Shown: piece after piece, positions 39,463-48,521 of the stretch
Numbering within the stretch: position 1 is the first letter of the stretch
Layout of the letters: each line of letters opens with the position of its first letter
Assembly (NCBI RefSeq): GCF_900111555.1
Contig: NZ_FOHZ01000005.1
Coordinates: forward strand, 164,054-228,053
Length of the DNA stretch: 64,000 bases
Direction of reading: 5' to 3'
Source: Marinobacter segnicrescens
GTDB taxonomy: Bacteria; Pseudomonadota; Gammaproteobacteria; Pseudomonadales; Oleiphilaceae
Notes under the pieces: generated by a model
The model's input: only the letters and a program-made list of their open reading frames with translations
Database searches by the model: none
What the model was told of the DNA's origin: nothing
Program-made: the position numbers and the translations under genes

Positions 39463-40026
39463 TCAGAACGCCCAGACCATCGCCATCAGCACGCCCCAGG
39501 CCAACACCGAGGCAGCCATTACGGTATACGTGGCGGACATGGTTTCGATGTCGTTGTCGCCCCGGCCGCACAAAAACCGGATACCCTGATAGATCAGGGC
39601 GCAGGACAGGAACAAGCCGACAAAAACTGCCACCACGCTCACCGCCAGCACCGGCACCCAGAGCGCCAGTGACGACAGCCAGAGCGGCAGCGGGGCAACG
39701 GCCGCCAGCAGGTAGGCGTCCTGGTAACTGATGCTCAGCTTCTGGGCCTCCAGTACAGCCTGGATCAGCCAACCCATCACGAAGAAGGTCAGCAGCTCAG
39801 CAAGGAACAAAATGGTGGTAATCAGCCGCCACTCCTTATCGCCAAAGCCGGACATGAACGCATCGCCATACTGGGTGCCTGCGTAATACAGCATTACCGG
39901 CGGCAGGAAAGACATGGGCACAACCACGACCCAGGCCAGGAAGGGTATAGAGAAGTTCAGCCGCTTGAGTTCACGCCACCCCTCGCCATTGGCAAACGGC
40001 AAGCGCATAAGGTTGCTGATGTTCAT
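39463..40026 (-). CDS. Yip1-family membrane protein
   Basis: 187 aa from the ATG at 40026, which has AGGAGG upstream. The N-terminal part (LMRLPFANGEGWRELKRL) precedes five membrane segments, as in bacterial Yip1 domain proteins. It is divergent from nnrS over 114 bases, with a possible NsrR half-site between, so both may answer to NO. The function is unknown. Confidence 0.75.
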   Translation of the reverse strand: MNISNLMRLPFANGEGWRELKRLNFSIPFLAWVVVVPMSFLPPVMLYYAGTQYGDAFMSGFGDKEWRLITTILFLAELLTFFVMGWLIQAVLEAQKLSISYQDAYLLAAVAPLPLWLSSLALWVPVLAVSVVAVFVGLFLSCALIYQGIRFLCGRGDNDIETMSATYTVMAASVLAWGVLMAMVWAF

Positions 40027-40083
40027 GATACGACCTCCTGCATCCACAAGCCGGCAGTTACCAGCCAGTGTCTGACAAAAATT

Positions 40084-40094
40084 ATGATACATTT
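40084..40094. promoter_or_regulatory. Possible NsrR half-site before nnrS
   Basis: ATGATACATTT matches the NsrR half-site AAGATRCATTT at ten of eleven places. It lies 47 bases before the nnrS ATG and 58 bases before the Yip1 ATG. Confidence 0.4.
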
Positions 40095-40140
40095 CATTTA
40101 TTCTTTTAGGTTTGATCCATAAATCCGTCAAGGATCCGCA

Positions 40141-41283
40141 ATGACTTCGGTCAAGACCACTGTTCAGGCGTTCTGGCTATTCTTCCCCGCAGCCGCCCTG
40201 TATGCGGCCCTGGCCGTGCCCCTGTCTGTCAGTGCGGTGGCCTCCGGGCGCGGATGGCCTCCGGGACTACTGGCCGCGGGGCACGGACATGAGCTGATCT
40301 TCGGTTTTGCACTGGTGCTGGTAGCGGGCTACACCCTCGGCCCGCAACCTCGCGCCCGGGTCCTGGCCCTTCTGGCACTGTGGCTGGCCGCCAGGCTGAG
40401 CTGGTTACTGGCACCTGATAGCTGGTACGCCGAGGTACTCAGTCCTGCCTTTGCCCTTGTTCTGGCCTGGTACGTGGTACCCCGGTTCAGTGCCGCGAAG
40501 AAGTGGCGCAATAAAACGGCGGCGCCGTTGATCCTGACGATCTGCCTGCTTGCGCCTGCATTCTGGCTCGCCAGTACGCTGAACTACCGGGGCGGGCCAT
40601 TCGCACCCGATCCCTACCAATTGATGCAAACCGCGATCCTGGGCCTGCTACTGCTGATGACGTTTATCGGTGGCCGGCTGATCGCACCCGCCGTCGCCGG
40701 CACCCTGGAAAAAAAGGGGATTCCGCTAACAGCCCGTGTCCAGCCCAGGGTGGAAGCTGCACTGATCATTCTCCTGGGAGCAACCATCGTTCTCAGCCTT
40801 GCGGTTGTGCCGGACTGGCTCACCGGCCTGCCACTGCTGATGGTCGCCGGGCTGATCCTGGTACGCATCGTGCGCTGGAAGATCTGGCACTGCCCGGAAC
40901 GTCCCGACCTGCTAATGCTGGCCACTGGCTACGGCTGGCTCGCGGCCGGCAGTGCCATAACCGCCTGGCACCTGCTGGCAGGAAAGCCGGCAGCACCCGC
41001 GTTGCACCTGATCACGGTAGGGGCCCTGGGCACCCTGTCTACTGGCGTCATGCTGCGCCTGGCGTGGCAACGGGCCTACCGCCGCTTCCCCCCCACATGG
41101 CAGGCACTGGCAGTCGGCCTGCTTACCTCGGCTGCAGCCATTACCCGCTACCTCGCGGGCTCGACGCCGTTTGCCGAGCCTGCCCTGCTCTGGTCTTCCG
41201 CTGGCCTTTGGAGCCTTGCCTACCTGATCGTGGCCGGTCAGCTGATAATGCTCTGGCTGCACGGAACCAGGGGTCGGAAATGA
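40141..41283 (+). CDS. nnrS: NnrS family protein (first copy)
   Basis: 380 aa heme- and copper-containing membrane protein with about twelve helices. LLAAGHGHELIFGFALVLVAGYTLGP holds the first His cluster, followed by GGRLIAPAV, HLLAGKPAAPALHLITVGALGTLSTGVMLRLAW and RYLAGS. NnrS relieves nitrosative stress in denitrifiers and Vibrio. A second NnrS lies at 49071. Confidence 0.9.
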   Translation: MTSVKTTVQAFWLFFPAAALYAALAVPLSVSAVASGRGWPPGLLAAGHGHELIFGFALVLVAGYTLGPQPRARVLALLALWLAARLSWLLAPDSWYAEVLSPAFALVLAWYVVPRFSAAKKWRNKTAAPLILTICLLAPAFWLASTLNYRGGPFAPDPYQLMQTAILGLLLLMTFIGGRLIAPAVAGTLEKKGIPLTARVQPRVEAALIILLGATIVLSLAVVPDWLTGLPLLMVAGLILVRIVRWKIWHCPERPDLLMLATGYGWLAAGSAITAWHLLAGKPAAPALHLITVGALGTLSTGVMLRLAWQRAYRRFPPTWQALAVGLLTSAAAITRYLAGSTPFAEPALLWSSAGLWSLAYLIVAGQLIMLWLHGTRGRK

Positions 41284-41431
41284 TTGGCTACCTCTATTTC
41301 CCTCTCTGGCCAGCGCATTACCCAGTTGGTAATACCACCGGACTAACCTACTGTTTTTAAATCAATTAAACAAAAAGAAAAGCACCCCATTGAGGCCTCA
41401 AAAAAACAGTCCCGGTCAGCGAACTTTGTCC

Positions 41432-41474
41432 TTGAGCAATATCAAGAATCATCCCCCGACGACCTTTGCACAAT
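41432..41474 (+). promoter_or_regulatory. Dnr/FNR box and -10 of narK
   Basis: TTGAGCAATATCAA (41432-41445) matches nine of ten consensus places. At -41.5, +1 is near 41480, and CACAAT (41469-41474) is at -10. The rest of 41284-41539 also shows ATTACC-CAGTT-GGTAAT (41317-41333), of unknown meaning. Confidence 0.75.
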
Positions 41475-41539
41475 GCACGGGAGAAGCCTGAAATCCGGCG
41501 TTAGCGCCACCAGGCACGTTAACCGAGGGAGTCGAATCT

Positions 41540-43132
41540 ATGGCCAAGACCAACGCAGACATCGAACACTGGGATGTCGAAAACGAAGAATTCTGGGAGC
41601 AGAAAGGCAAGCGCATTGCCTCCCGCAACCTGTGGATTTCCATCCCCAGCCTGCTGATGGGCTTCGCCATCTGGCTGATGTGGGGGATGATCACCACGCA
41701 GATGAAGAACCTGGGCTTTCCGTTCACGGTGGAACAGCTGTTCACCCTGACGGCCATTGCCGGCCTCGCCGGTGCGACCCTGCGCATACCGGCGTCGTTC
41801 ATGATAAAGATTGCCGGCGGCCGCAACACGGTCTTCCTGACCACTGCATTGCTGATGATTCCGGCCCTGGGCACCGGCATCGCACTGATGAACCCCGATA
41901 CCCCGTTCATCGTGTTCCAGGCCCTGGCCCTGCTCTCCGGTATCGGTGGCGGCAACTTTGCGTGCTCCATGAGCAATATCAGCGCCTTCTACCCCAAGAG
42001 CAAACAGGGCTACGGCCTGGGCATGAATGCCGGTCTGGGCAATTTCGGTGTTACCACCATGCAGATCCTGATCCCGCTGGTCATGACAGTGGGCATCTTC
42101 GGTGCACTGGCTGGTGATCCGATGCAGCTGCAAAACCCCAGCGGCACACTGATCGGTCGTATCGAGGCGGGCACAGACACCTGGATTCAGAACGCCGGCT
42201 TCATCTGGTTGATCTTCCTGATTCCCCTTGCCTTTGCCGGCTGGTTTGGCATGAACAACCTGAAAGTGGTCACGCCCAATCCGGGTAACCCGCTGTCAGC
42301 CTTCGGCAAGATTCTGGGGCTCTATGGTGTCGGCATACTGACCTCCCTTGCCGGTGTCTGGGCGCTTGGTGTCCTGAATATGTGGGTGGCCCTGCCGCTG
42401 ACGATCATCCTGACCGTGGTATTGCTGCGCCTGATTCCGGGTGACATCAAACCCAACATCAAGAACCAGTTCGCCATCTTCGGCAACAAGCACACCTGGT
42501 CCATGACCGTGCTTTACATCCTCACCTTCGGCTCCTTTATCGGGTTCTCTGCCGCCTTGCCGCTGTCCATCAGCGTCATTTTCGGCAATATGATGGAAGT
42601 TGCCGCTGATGGCACCGTCAGCCGGGTAGTCAACCCGGATGCACCCAGCGCCCTGACCTGGGCCTGGATGGGACCGTTTGTAGGAGCGCTGATTCGTCCG
42701 GTGGGCGGCTGGATTTCAGACAAGATGGGCGGCTCCATCGTCACCCAGATCATCTCCGTGGTAATGGTTGTGGCTTCCGTTGCAACTGGTTATGTGATGA
42801 TGCTGGCCTACAACTCCACCGACCCCAACAGCTACTTTGCGCTGTTCCTGATCCTGTTCATCGTGATGTTTGCCGCCAGCGGCATTGGTAACGGCTCCAC
42901 CTTCCGCAGCATTGGTGTAATCTTCGATCAGCAGCAGAAGGGCCCGGTGCTGGGCTGGACCTCCGCCATCGCCGCCTACGGCGCCTTTATCGCACCGCGC
43001 GTCATGGGTCAGGAAATCCAGGCCGGCACACCGGAAGTCGCCATGTACGGGTTTGCTGTCTTCTACGCGCTCTGCCTGGTGGTGAACTGGTGGTTCTATC
43101 TGCGCAAGAATGCCTACATCAAGAATCCGTGA
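41540..43132 (+). CDS. narK: NarK/NasA-type nitrate/nitrite MFS transporter
   Basis: 530 aa with twelve membrane helices. NNP family motifs are seen: NFACSMSNISAFYPKSKQGYGLGMNAGLGNFGV (the nitrate signature, about 138-170), SAALPLSISVIFG and GPFVGALIRPVGGWISDKMGG. The sequence is longest of the three paralogues, with a large loop near residues 195-230. It moves nitrate in or exchanges nitrate for nitrite. A strong terminator follows at 43158. Confidence 0.9.
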   Translation: MAKTNADIEHWDVENEEFWEQKGKRIASRNLWISIPSLLMGFAIWLMWGMITTQMKNLGFPFTVEQLFTLTAIAGLAGATLRIPASFMIKIAGGRNTVFLTTALLMIPALGTGIALMNPDTPFIVFQALALLSGIGGGNFACSMSNISAFYPKSKQGYGLGMNAGLGNFGVTTMQILIPLVMTVGIFGALAGDPMQLQNPSGTLIGRIEAGTDTWIQNAGFIWLIFLIPLAFAGWFGMNNLKVVTPNPGNPLSAFGKILGLYGVGILTSLAGVWALGVLNMWVALPLTIILTVVLLRLIPGDIKPNIKNQFAIFGNKHTWSMTVLYILTFGSFIGFSAALPLSISVIFGNMMEVAADGTVSRVVNPDAPSALTWAWMGPFVGALIRPVGGWISDKMGGSIVTQIISVVMVVASVATGYVMMLAYNSTDPNSYFALFLILFIVMFAASGIGNGSTFRSIGVIFDQQQKGPVLGWTSAIAAYGAFIAPRVMGQEIQAGTPEVAMYGFAVFYALCLVVNWWFYLRKNAYIKNP

Positions 43133-43157
43133 CACCATAGTCTGATCCGCACCATTG

Positions 43158-43184
43158 GCCGGCCCCGCGGGGGCCGGCTTTTTT
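43158..43184 (+). terminator. Rho-independent terminator of narK
   Basis: GCCGGCCCC-GCG-GGGGCCGGC followed by TTTTTT, 25 bases after the narK stop. Confidence 0.93.
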
Positions 43185-43809
43185 ATGGCTGACAGCCCAG
43201 CACTTCACGGATTTCCTCAAGTCTTGCTGAAGGCTCCCCGGCGCTGGCCTGCAAGGCCAAATCCCTTACCGACTGCCCCTGCCTGTTGGTGAGGCTGGTA
43301 TCCGCACCCGCCGATAACAGCAGCCTGACCATGTCAGGATTCCTGTTGCGTACGCCCCACATCAGGGCCGTCTGTCCGCTTTCCGTTTCCTGGATGTCGA
43401 GGTCAGCCCCCCGTTCTACCAGGATCTGCGCTGTCTCCAGGCGGTTATTCACGGCTGCACCCATCAGGGCGGTATAGCCGGACTTTTCCCGATGATTGAT
43501 GTCAGCCCCCTGGTCCAGAAGTCTGACCAGGATGTCACTGTGCCCGCCTGCCGCAGCCCGCATCATGGCGGTCCATTGGCAGTCATCGCCTGCATCGACC
43601 CGGACATTCTGCTCCAGCAGGTATTCAACCCGTTCAAGGTCTCCTTCCTCTGCAGCGACGATCAGCTGGGTGCGTCCCCGGAGATCCCTCTGTTCATAAT
43701 CCTCCCGTTCCTGGAAGAAAAGCCACAGTCCCGCCAGTACCAGCACGGCCGCCGCACCACCCAGGACACCTGCCCAACGCTCAAACCAGGCCAAGGTCAC
43801 ACCTCCCAT
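43183..43809 (-). CDS. Membrane-anchored ankyrin-repeat protein
   Basis: 208 aa. One membrane segment (about 13-30, VLGGAAAVLVLAGLWLFF) precedes four ankyrin repeats, with LRGRTQLIVAAEEGDLERVEYLL, CQWTAMMRAAAGGHSDILVRLL, SGYTALMGAAVNNRLETAQILV and GQTALMWGVRNRNPDMVRLLL. The repeats probably face the periplasm or the cytoplasm as a protein-binding surface. It sits between two NarK genes with no clear functional tie. Confidence 0.88.
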   Translation of the reverse strand: MGGVTLAWFERWAGVLGGAAAVLVLAGLWLFFQEREDYEQRDLRGRTQLIVAAEEGDLERVEYLLEQNVRVDAGDDCQWTAMMRAAAGGHSDILVRLLDQGADINHREKSGYTALMGAAVNNRLETAQILVERGADLDIQETESGQTALMWGVRNRNPDMVRLLLSAGADTSLTNRQGQSVRDLALQASAGEPSARLEEIREVLGCQP

Positions 43810-43847
43810 AAGAATACCGTTGCCCCCTGCCAGCTTATCAGAACGAC

Positions 43848-43880
43848 AAAAAAACCCGCCCGGATTACTCCGGGCGGGTT
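43848..43880 (-). terminator. Rho-independent terminator of the minus-strand NarK gene
   Basis: On the minus strand CCCGCCCGG-AGTAAT-CCGGGCGGG then seven T, 20 bases after the stop of the gene at 43899. Confidence 0.92.
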
Positions 43881-43898
43881 GCTCACCCCGGCAACGGG

Positions 43899-45401
43899 TC
43901 AGGTGGTCGCACTGACCTGACGACGGCGCTCTTCCTCCTCAATCTGCAGGTCCACCGAGGACACATGGTACTCGTCGGAGAAACCGCTTTCAGGCTCTTT
44001 CAGCCACATGATGCAAAGCAGCCAGCTGACAAACGCGCCGCCAGCGATGATGTAGAAGAACTGGGTCGGGGTAACGAAGGTGAAGATGGTGAGGTATACC
44101 ACCGCACCTACGTTGCCATAGGCACCGGCCATGCCAGAAATCTGACCGGTCAGACGGCGTTTGATCGAAGGAATGATGCCAAAGGTGGCCCCTTCCGCGC
44201 CCTGCACAAAGAATGAGGTAAACACGGTGATCGCCACGGCAATAATCAGCGGCCAGTTGGAGTTCAGCAGTCCCATCAGCGCAAAGCCTACGGAGATACC
44301 GAACATGTAGCTGAGCATCACAAAACGGCGGTTACCCATGCGATCAGAGACCAGGCCACCCATCGGGCGGGCCACCAGGTTCACGAACGCAAACGAAGCG
44401 GCAATCAGGCCAGCTGCGGTGGCGCTGAGGCTCCAGGTTTCCTCGAAGAACATGGGCAGCATGGAAACCACGGCCAGCTCCGCGCCGAAGTTGGCGAAAT
44501 AGGTGCTGTTGAGCGCCGCAACGCTGTTGAACGGGTATTTGTCATCCTCCGGTACGCCCTGTTTCAGAATCGGTATGTTGACCCTGAGTATCTGTATGAC
44601 CTGGTAGCAGACGATGGCAACAATCACCGCATAGCACACGATGGCCCAGGTAGTGCTCAGGTAACCCATGTTCTGGATACGCCAGACCAGGATGCCCAGC
44701 ACCCCTACCAGCGGGATGGTCCACAGGATCAGCTTGACCATGTCGCCCCAGCTGCTGACCTCCAGCGCAACGGCCTTGCGGGGTTTGCGGTGCACCGTGC
44801 CCTCGGGGCCGTCAGTGATGGCGAACCAGTAGTAGACACCGTAACCGGCCATGACAATGGCACTCTGGGCTATGGCCCACCGCCAGCCGTCTTCACCACC
44901 GTACATGTGCAATGCAATGGTGGGCAGGCTGATGGCGGCCGCTGCCGAGCCGAAGTTGCCCCAGCCGGCATAGAACCCTTCGGCAAAGCCGATGTCCTTG
45001 GGTTTGAACCACATGGCGGTCATGTGGATCCCCACCACGAAGCTTGCACCAATGGAGCTCAGCACCAGGCGGCTGACCAGCAGCTGTGTCATGGTATTAC
45101 CGAAAGCAAACGCCAGTGCGGGGATGGACATCAGTACCATCAGCACCGAGAACACCCGGCGAGGACCAAAGCGGTCCAGCGCCATACCCACCACGATACG
45201 CGCCGGGATGGTCAGGGCCACGTTACAGATGGCGAACAGCCGCAGGTCATCCGCGGTCAGCCAGTCCACGCTCTTGAGCATGCTCGACGCCAGCGGCGCC
45301 ATATTGAACCAGACATAGAAGGTGATAAAGAATGCAATCCAGGTCAGGTGCAGTGCCCTCACCTCGGGATTGCGGACGCGGAACACGTCAGCGACTTTCA
45401 T
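43899..45401 (-). CDS. NarK/NrtP-type nitrate/nitrite MFS transporter (second paralogue)
   Basis: 500 aa, twelve membrane helices. FITFYVWFNMAPLASSM, RIVVGMALDRFGPRRVF, GFAEGFYAGWGNFGSAAAAISLP (nitrate signature) and FFVQGAEGATFGIIPSIKRR place it in the NNP family. The C-terminus is acidic (EEEERRRQ). It follows the uspA gene by 41 bases on the same strand, so the pair shares the promoter region at 45905-46006. Confidence 0.9.
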   Translation of the reverse strand: MKVADVFRVRNPEVRALHLTWIAFFITFYVWFNMAPLASSMLKSVDWLTADDLRLFAICNVALTIPARIVVGMALDRFGPRRVFSVLMVLMSIPALAFAFGNTMTQLLVSRLVLSSIGASFVVGIHMTAMWFKPKDIGFAEGFYAGWGNFGSAAAAISLPTIALHMYGGEDGWRWAIAQSAIVMAGYGVYYWFAITDGPEGTVHRKPRKAVALEVSSWGDMVKLILWTIPLVGVLGILVWRIQNMGYLSTTWAIVCYAVIVAIVCYQVIQILRVNIPILKQGVPEDDKYPFNSVAALNSTYFANFGAELAVVSMLPMFFEETWSLSATAAGLIAASFAFVNLVARPMGGLVSDRMGNRRFVMLSYMFGISVGFALMGLLNSNWPLIIAVAITVFTSFFVQGAEGATFGIIPSIKRRLTGQISGMAGAYGNVGAVVYLTIFTFVTPTQFFYIIAGGAFVSWLLCIMWLKEPESGFSDEYHVSSVDLQIEEEERRRQVSATT

Positions 45402-45442
45402 GGCAGCCTCCTTGGGCTATCAACTCGTAAAAGCGACCGCAC

Positions 45443-45904
45443 TCAGCGGCTGGGGAGAATCAGCAACGGGCACTGGACGCGGCGTGCGAGGAAGGAACTC
45501 ACACTGCCGAAGGTCATGTAATCCAGTTCGTCGACGAAATAAGTCAGGGAGCGTGCGATAAAGCCGCCGTCGGGCTCATGGCTGTGGCGGGCAATAACGA
45601 GCATATCCGGCTGGAACTTCTTTTCGGTGGCGTAAAGCAGCATCTTGCGGGGATCACCCTCGAGCATCAGGCTTTCGCAGGTCACTTCTTCCTTCTCACA
45701 GACCGCGAGTGCTTCTCTAAGATGCTGTTTGAGTTCGTCCACTTCCTGCTGGAACAGGTCTTCGTTGCCTGAGGTAATGTCCCGGGGATTTTCCGCAACG
45801 GCCACCAGGATGAGGTGAGGCCTTAGCTCCCGGAACATGGTGATGGTCTGGGCAAGGGCCAGCCTGGCATTCCTGGATCCATCGTAGGCGAGCATGATTT
45901 TCAT
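45443..45904 (-). CDS. Universal stress protein (UspA family)
   Basis: 153 aa. It begins MKIMLAYDGSRNARLALAQTI, the UspA nucleotide-binding start, and ends with SFLARRVQCPLLILPSR. The G-x2-G-x9-G(S/T) ATP site is only partly present (ARHSHEPDGGFIARSLT). It lies just upstream of narK and near Dnr boxes; Usp genes in anaerobic loci often serve energy-limited survival (family knowledge). Confidence 0.9.
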   Translation of the reverse strand: MKIMLAYDGSRNARLALAQTITMFRELRPHLILVAVAENPRDITSGNEDLFQQEVDELKQHLREALAVCEKEEVTCESLMLEGDPRKMLLYATEKKFQPDMLVIARHSHEPDGGFIARSLTYFVDELDYMTFGSVSSFLARRVQCPLLILPSR

Positions 45905-45948
45905 GGGGTTCTCCTGATAAGCGCATCAACCGCCCCTCAGGCGGCCTA

Positions 45949-45962
45949 TTGATATCGATCAG
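45949..45962 (-). promoter_or_regulatory. Dnr/FNR-like box before uspA
   Basis: TTGATATCGATCAG, nine of ten consensus places; the centre lies 52 bases from the uspA ATG, so with -41.5 spacing +1 falls near 45914. Confidence 0.65.
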
Positions 45963-45992
45963 CATTACCCCACACCCGGGTCACCTCGTTAC

Positions 45993-46006
45993 TTGACTTA
46001 CATCAA
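45993..46006 (+). promoter_or_regulatory. Dnr/FNR box between uspA and the third narK
   Basis: TTGACTTACATCAA is a full match to TTGAY-N4-RTCAA. It is centred 44 bases from the other box and could serve either strand. Confidence 0.75.
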
Positions 46007-46011
46007 CGACT

Positions 46012-46103
46012 TACCCGCGTACCCCACCAGAGAAACCGGGCATCTACCCCCCTCAGCTGAACGGGAGGGCATTTCCATACCCCTACTCATCCTGAAGGGG
46101 GTA
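46012..46103 (+). promoter_or_regulatory. Cluster of NarL-like heptamers before the third narK
   Basis: Two exact TACYYMT heptamers share a T (TACCCCT 46078-46084, TACTCAT 46084-46090). Nearby are near matches at 46012, 46020, 46045 and, inverted, 46097-46103. The cluster suggests control by a nitrate two-component system. Confidence 0.5.
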
Positions 46104-46179
46104 CCTCCAATGCCCCGCCAGCGAAAACCCTGTCTTTGATAAGGTTAAAAGGTCTGATATGCAGGAATGGAGAACAGCC

Positions 46180-47535
46180 ATGACGACCAGTCCCACAAGG
46201 TCCCAGCAGTACCGGGCGCTGGGGTTATCGACCTTTTCGTTCACCCTGTGCTTCGCGGTATGGACCATCTTCTCCATCATCGGCATCCGTATTGCCGAAG
46301 ACCTGGCCCTGTCGGATACCCAGCTTGGCCTGCTGATGGCCACACCAATCCTGACCGGCTCCATCAGCCGGCTCTTCCTGGGCATCTGGACCGACCGTTA
46401 TGGCGGGCGCTGGGTGTTCGGCATCCTGATGATTACCACGGCCCTGTGCGTTTATCTGCTGACCTTCGCAACCACCTACCCCATGCTGCTGGTAGGCGCT
46501 CTGGGCGTTGGCCTGGCAGGCGGCTCCTTTATTGTCGGGGTGGCCTATACCGCCGCCTGGTTCGAGCCCGGGCGTCAGGGTACGGCGCTGGGCATTTTCG
46601 GCGCGGGTAACGTGGGGTCTGCGGTAACCAACTTCGGTGCTCCCTTCCTGCTGGTGGCGTTCGGCTGGGAGCAGACCGCCCAGATATACGCTACCGTGCT
46701 CGCCGTCATGGGCGTGGTATTTCTCCTTGTGGCCAGGGAGGACCCCATGGCGCAGGAGCGTGGTGGCGAGAAGGCAAAGTCCTTCATGGAACAGATGGAG
46801 CCCCTGAAAGAACTGAGGGTGTGGCGCTTTGCGCTCTATTATTTCTTTGTTTTCGGTGCGTTTGTGGCACTAGCCCTGTGGCTGCCGCACTACCTGATTG
46901 GCGTCTACGGCCTGGAAATCCGGACAGCCGGCATGATCGCTGCCCTCTATACCATCCCGGCATCCCTCTTCCGGATTCTTGGTGGCTGGATGTCTGACCG
47001 CTTTGGCGCACGGCGGGTAATGTACTGGACGTTCATCGCGTCAGTGGTCTGCACGTTCCTGCTCAGCTATCCACCCACCGAGTACATCATTCACGGTATC
47101 GACGGCGATATCCGCTTCACACTGGACATGACCCTGCCCATGTTCATCGTGCTGATCTTCACCCTGGGCTTCTTCATGTCACTGGGCAAGGCAGCCGTGT
47201 ACAAGCATATCCCGGTCTACTACCCGCTTCACGTCGGCGCCGTTGGCGGCGTCGTGGGCATGATTGGTGGCCTTGGCGGTTTTATCCTGCCACTCACCTT
47301 TGGCGTCCTGAATGACCTGACCGGCATCTGGCAAAGCTGCTTCATGCTGATGTTCGTGATCGTGGCCGCTGCCCTGATCTGGATGCACTACGCCATTCGC
47401 ACAGCCGAACGCGAGGAGTGGGCAGCCCACAAGGAACAGACGGATCTTCCCGAGCTGTCCGCCCCACACCTTTTCTACCCACTTAACCGGACACACCAGC
47501 AGACCGGCACTAACCCGCCACCGCCTCGGGATTAA
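46180..47535 (+). CDS. NarK-type nitrate/nitrite MFS transporter (third paralogue)
   Basis: 451 aa from the ATG at 46180, preferred over 46159 because GGAGAA stands 8 bases before it. Twelve helices are seen, with FAVWTIFSIIGIRIAEDL, SRLFLGIWTDRYGGRWVF, GLAGGSFIVGVAYTAAWFEPGRQGTALGIFGAGNVG and RILGGWMSDRFGARRVMYW. This is the shorter NarK1-like type, often a nitrate/proton symporter. Its terminator lies 16 bases past the stop. Confidence 0.9.
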   Translation: MTTSPTRSQQYRALGLSTFSFTLCFAVWTIFSIIGIRIAEDLALSDTQLGLLMATPILTGSISRLFLGIWTDRYGGRWVFGILMITTALCVYLLTFATTYPMLLVGALGVGLAGGSFIVGVAYTAAWFEPGRQGTALGIFGAGNVGSAVTNFGAPFLLVAFGWEQTAQIYATVLAVMGVVFLLVAREDPMAQERGGEKAKSFMEQMEPLKELRVWRFALYYFFVFGAFVALALWLPHYLIGVYGLEIRTAGMIAALYTIPASLFRILGGWMSDRFGARRVMYWTFIASVVCTFLLSYPPTEYIIHGIDGDIRFTLDMTLPMFIVLIFTLGFFMSLGKAAVYKHIPVYYPLHVGAVGGVVGMIGGLGGFILPLTFGVLNDLTGIWQSCFMLMFVIVAAALIWMHYAIRTAEREEWAAHKEQTDLPELSAPHLFYPLNRTHQQTGTNPPPPRD

Positions 47536-47550
47536 CCCCCATGCTCCGAA

Positions 47551-47575
47551 AGCCCCCGATTCCCGGGGGCTTTTT
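47551..47575 (+). terminator. Rho-independent terminator
   Basis: AGCCCCCG-ATTCC-CGGGGGCT followed by TTTT, just after the third narK gene. Confidence 0.93.
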
Positions 47576-47688
47576 CGTTTCAGGCGGAAAACGCCGCGAC
47601 GCAATGCGCTGATTTAATCCGGCAGGCCTATACCCCATCCGGCACTGGCATTAGAATCGCCGCGTCCTGTCCACCTGGAGCCGTTGTT

Positions 47689-48516
47689 ATGTCCGCCGAG
47701 CTGAGCCCCATGTCCGGGTTGCACCAGTTGCGCCGTATTGAATCCAGCAAGATCTTCCAGGGCGCGGTGATCGCCATCATCATCCTGTCCGCCCTCACCA
47801 TTGGCGCCAAGACCTACGACCTGCCCCCCCTGGTAGAGAGCAGCCTGACGGTAATGGACAATGCCATTACAGTGTTCTTCCTGATCGAGATCCTGTTCCG
47901 GTTCGCTGCCTGTCCCAACAAGAAGCGTTTCCTGCTGGACGGCTGGAACCTGTTCGACACCCTGGTGGTGGTTGGCAGCCTGATCCCCCTGAACAATGCC
48001 GAGGCGGTGCTGCTGGGTCGGCTGCTGCGGGTCTTCCGCGTGCTACGCCTGGTATCGGTGGTGCCGGAGTTGCGCTTCCTGATCAACTCCCTGCTCAAGG
48101 CCATCCCTCGCATGGGTTATATCGCCCTGCTGATGTTCATCATCTTCTACATCTACGCCGCCATGGGGTCCATGTTCTTTGCAAAGGTGGATGAAACCCT
48201 GTGGGGCGACGTGGCCATTGCCATGCTGACCCTCTTCCGGGTGGCAACCTTCGAGGACTGGACCGACGTGATGTACGCCACCATGGAGCAATACCCGCTC
48301 AGCTGGCTTTACTATCTGACGTTCATATTCCTTACCGCCTTCGTGTTCCTGAATATGATGATCGGGGCGATCCTGGAGGTGATGAGCGAGGAACAGAACA
48401 GAAAGGAAGCACAGAAGGCCCACGACGAACGGGACGAGATGGCGCGCCAGTTGACCGCCATCCAGAGCCAGCTTAACGATCTGTCCGACCAGTTAAGCCA
48501 GCACAGCCGCCGATGA
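47689..48516 (+). CDS. Voltage-gated cation channel (NaChBac-like, one-repeat)
   Basis: 275 aa. Six membrane helices with an S4 voltage sensor (GRLLRVFRVLRLV, about 104-116), a pore loop TLFRVATFEDWTDVM and an S6 (LTFIFLTAFVFLNMMIGAIL), then a C-terminal coiled coil (about 225-270) that should hold the tetramer. The filter reads F-E-D-W-T-D where NaChBac has L-E-S-W. Bacterial channels of this type are mostly Na+-selective, but the extra acidic residue may change selectivity (inference). Confidence 0.9.
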   Translation: MSAELSPMSGLHQLRRIESSKIFQGAVIAIIILSALTIGAKTYDLPPLVESSLTVMDNAITVFFLIEILFRFAACPNKKRFLLDGWNLFDTLVVVGSLIPLNNAEAVLLGRLLRVFRVLRLVSVVPELRFLINSLLKAIPRMGYIALLMFIIFYIYAAMGSMFFAKVDETLWGDVAIAMLTLFRVATFEDWTDVMYATMEQYPLSWLYYLTFIFLTAFVFLNMMIGAILEVMSEEQNRKEAQKAHDERDEMARQLTAIQSQLNDLSDQLSQHSRR

Positions 48517-48521
48517 CAAGT

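Noticed and set aside
40110..40128. TTGATCCATAAATCCGTCAA as a Dnr box before nnrS
   Set aside because: The half-sites are 10 bases apart, not 4, so it does not fit the FNR-family layout.
41390..41401. TTGAGGCCTCAA palindrome before narK as an FNR site
   Set aside because: Half-sites are spaced by 2, not 4 bases, and the core differs from TTGAT; the better box is at 41432.
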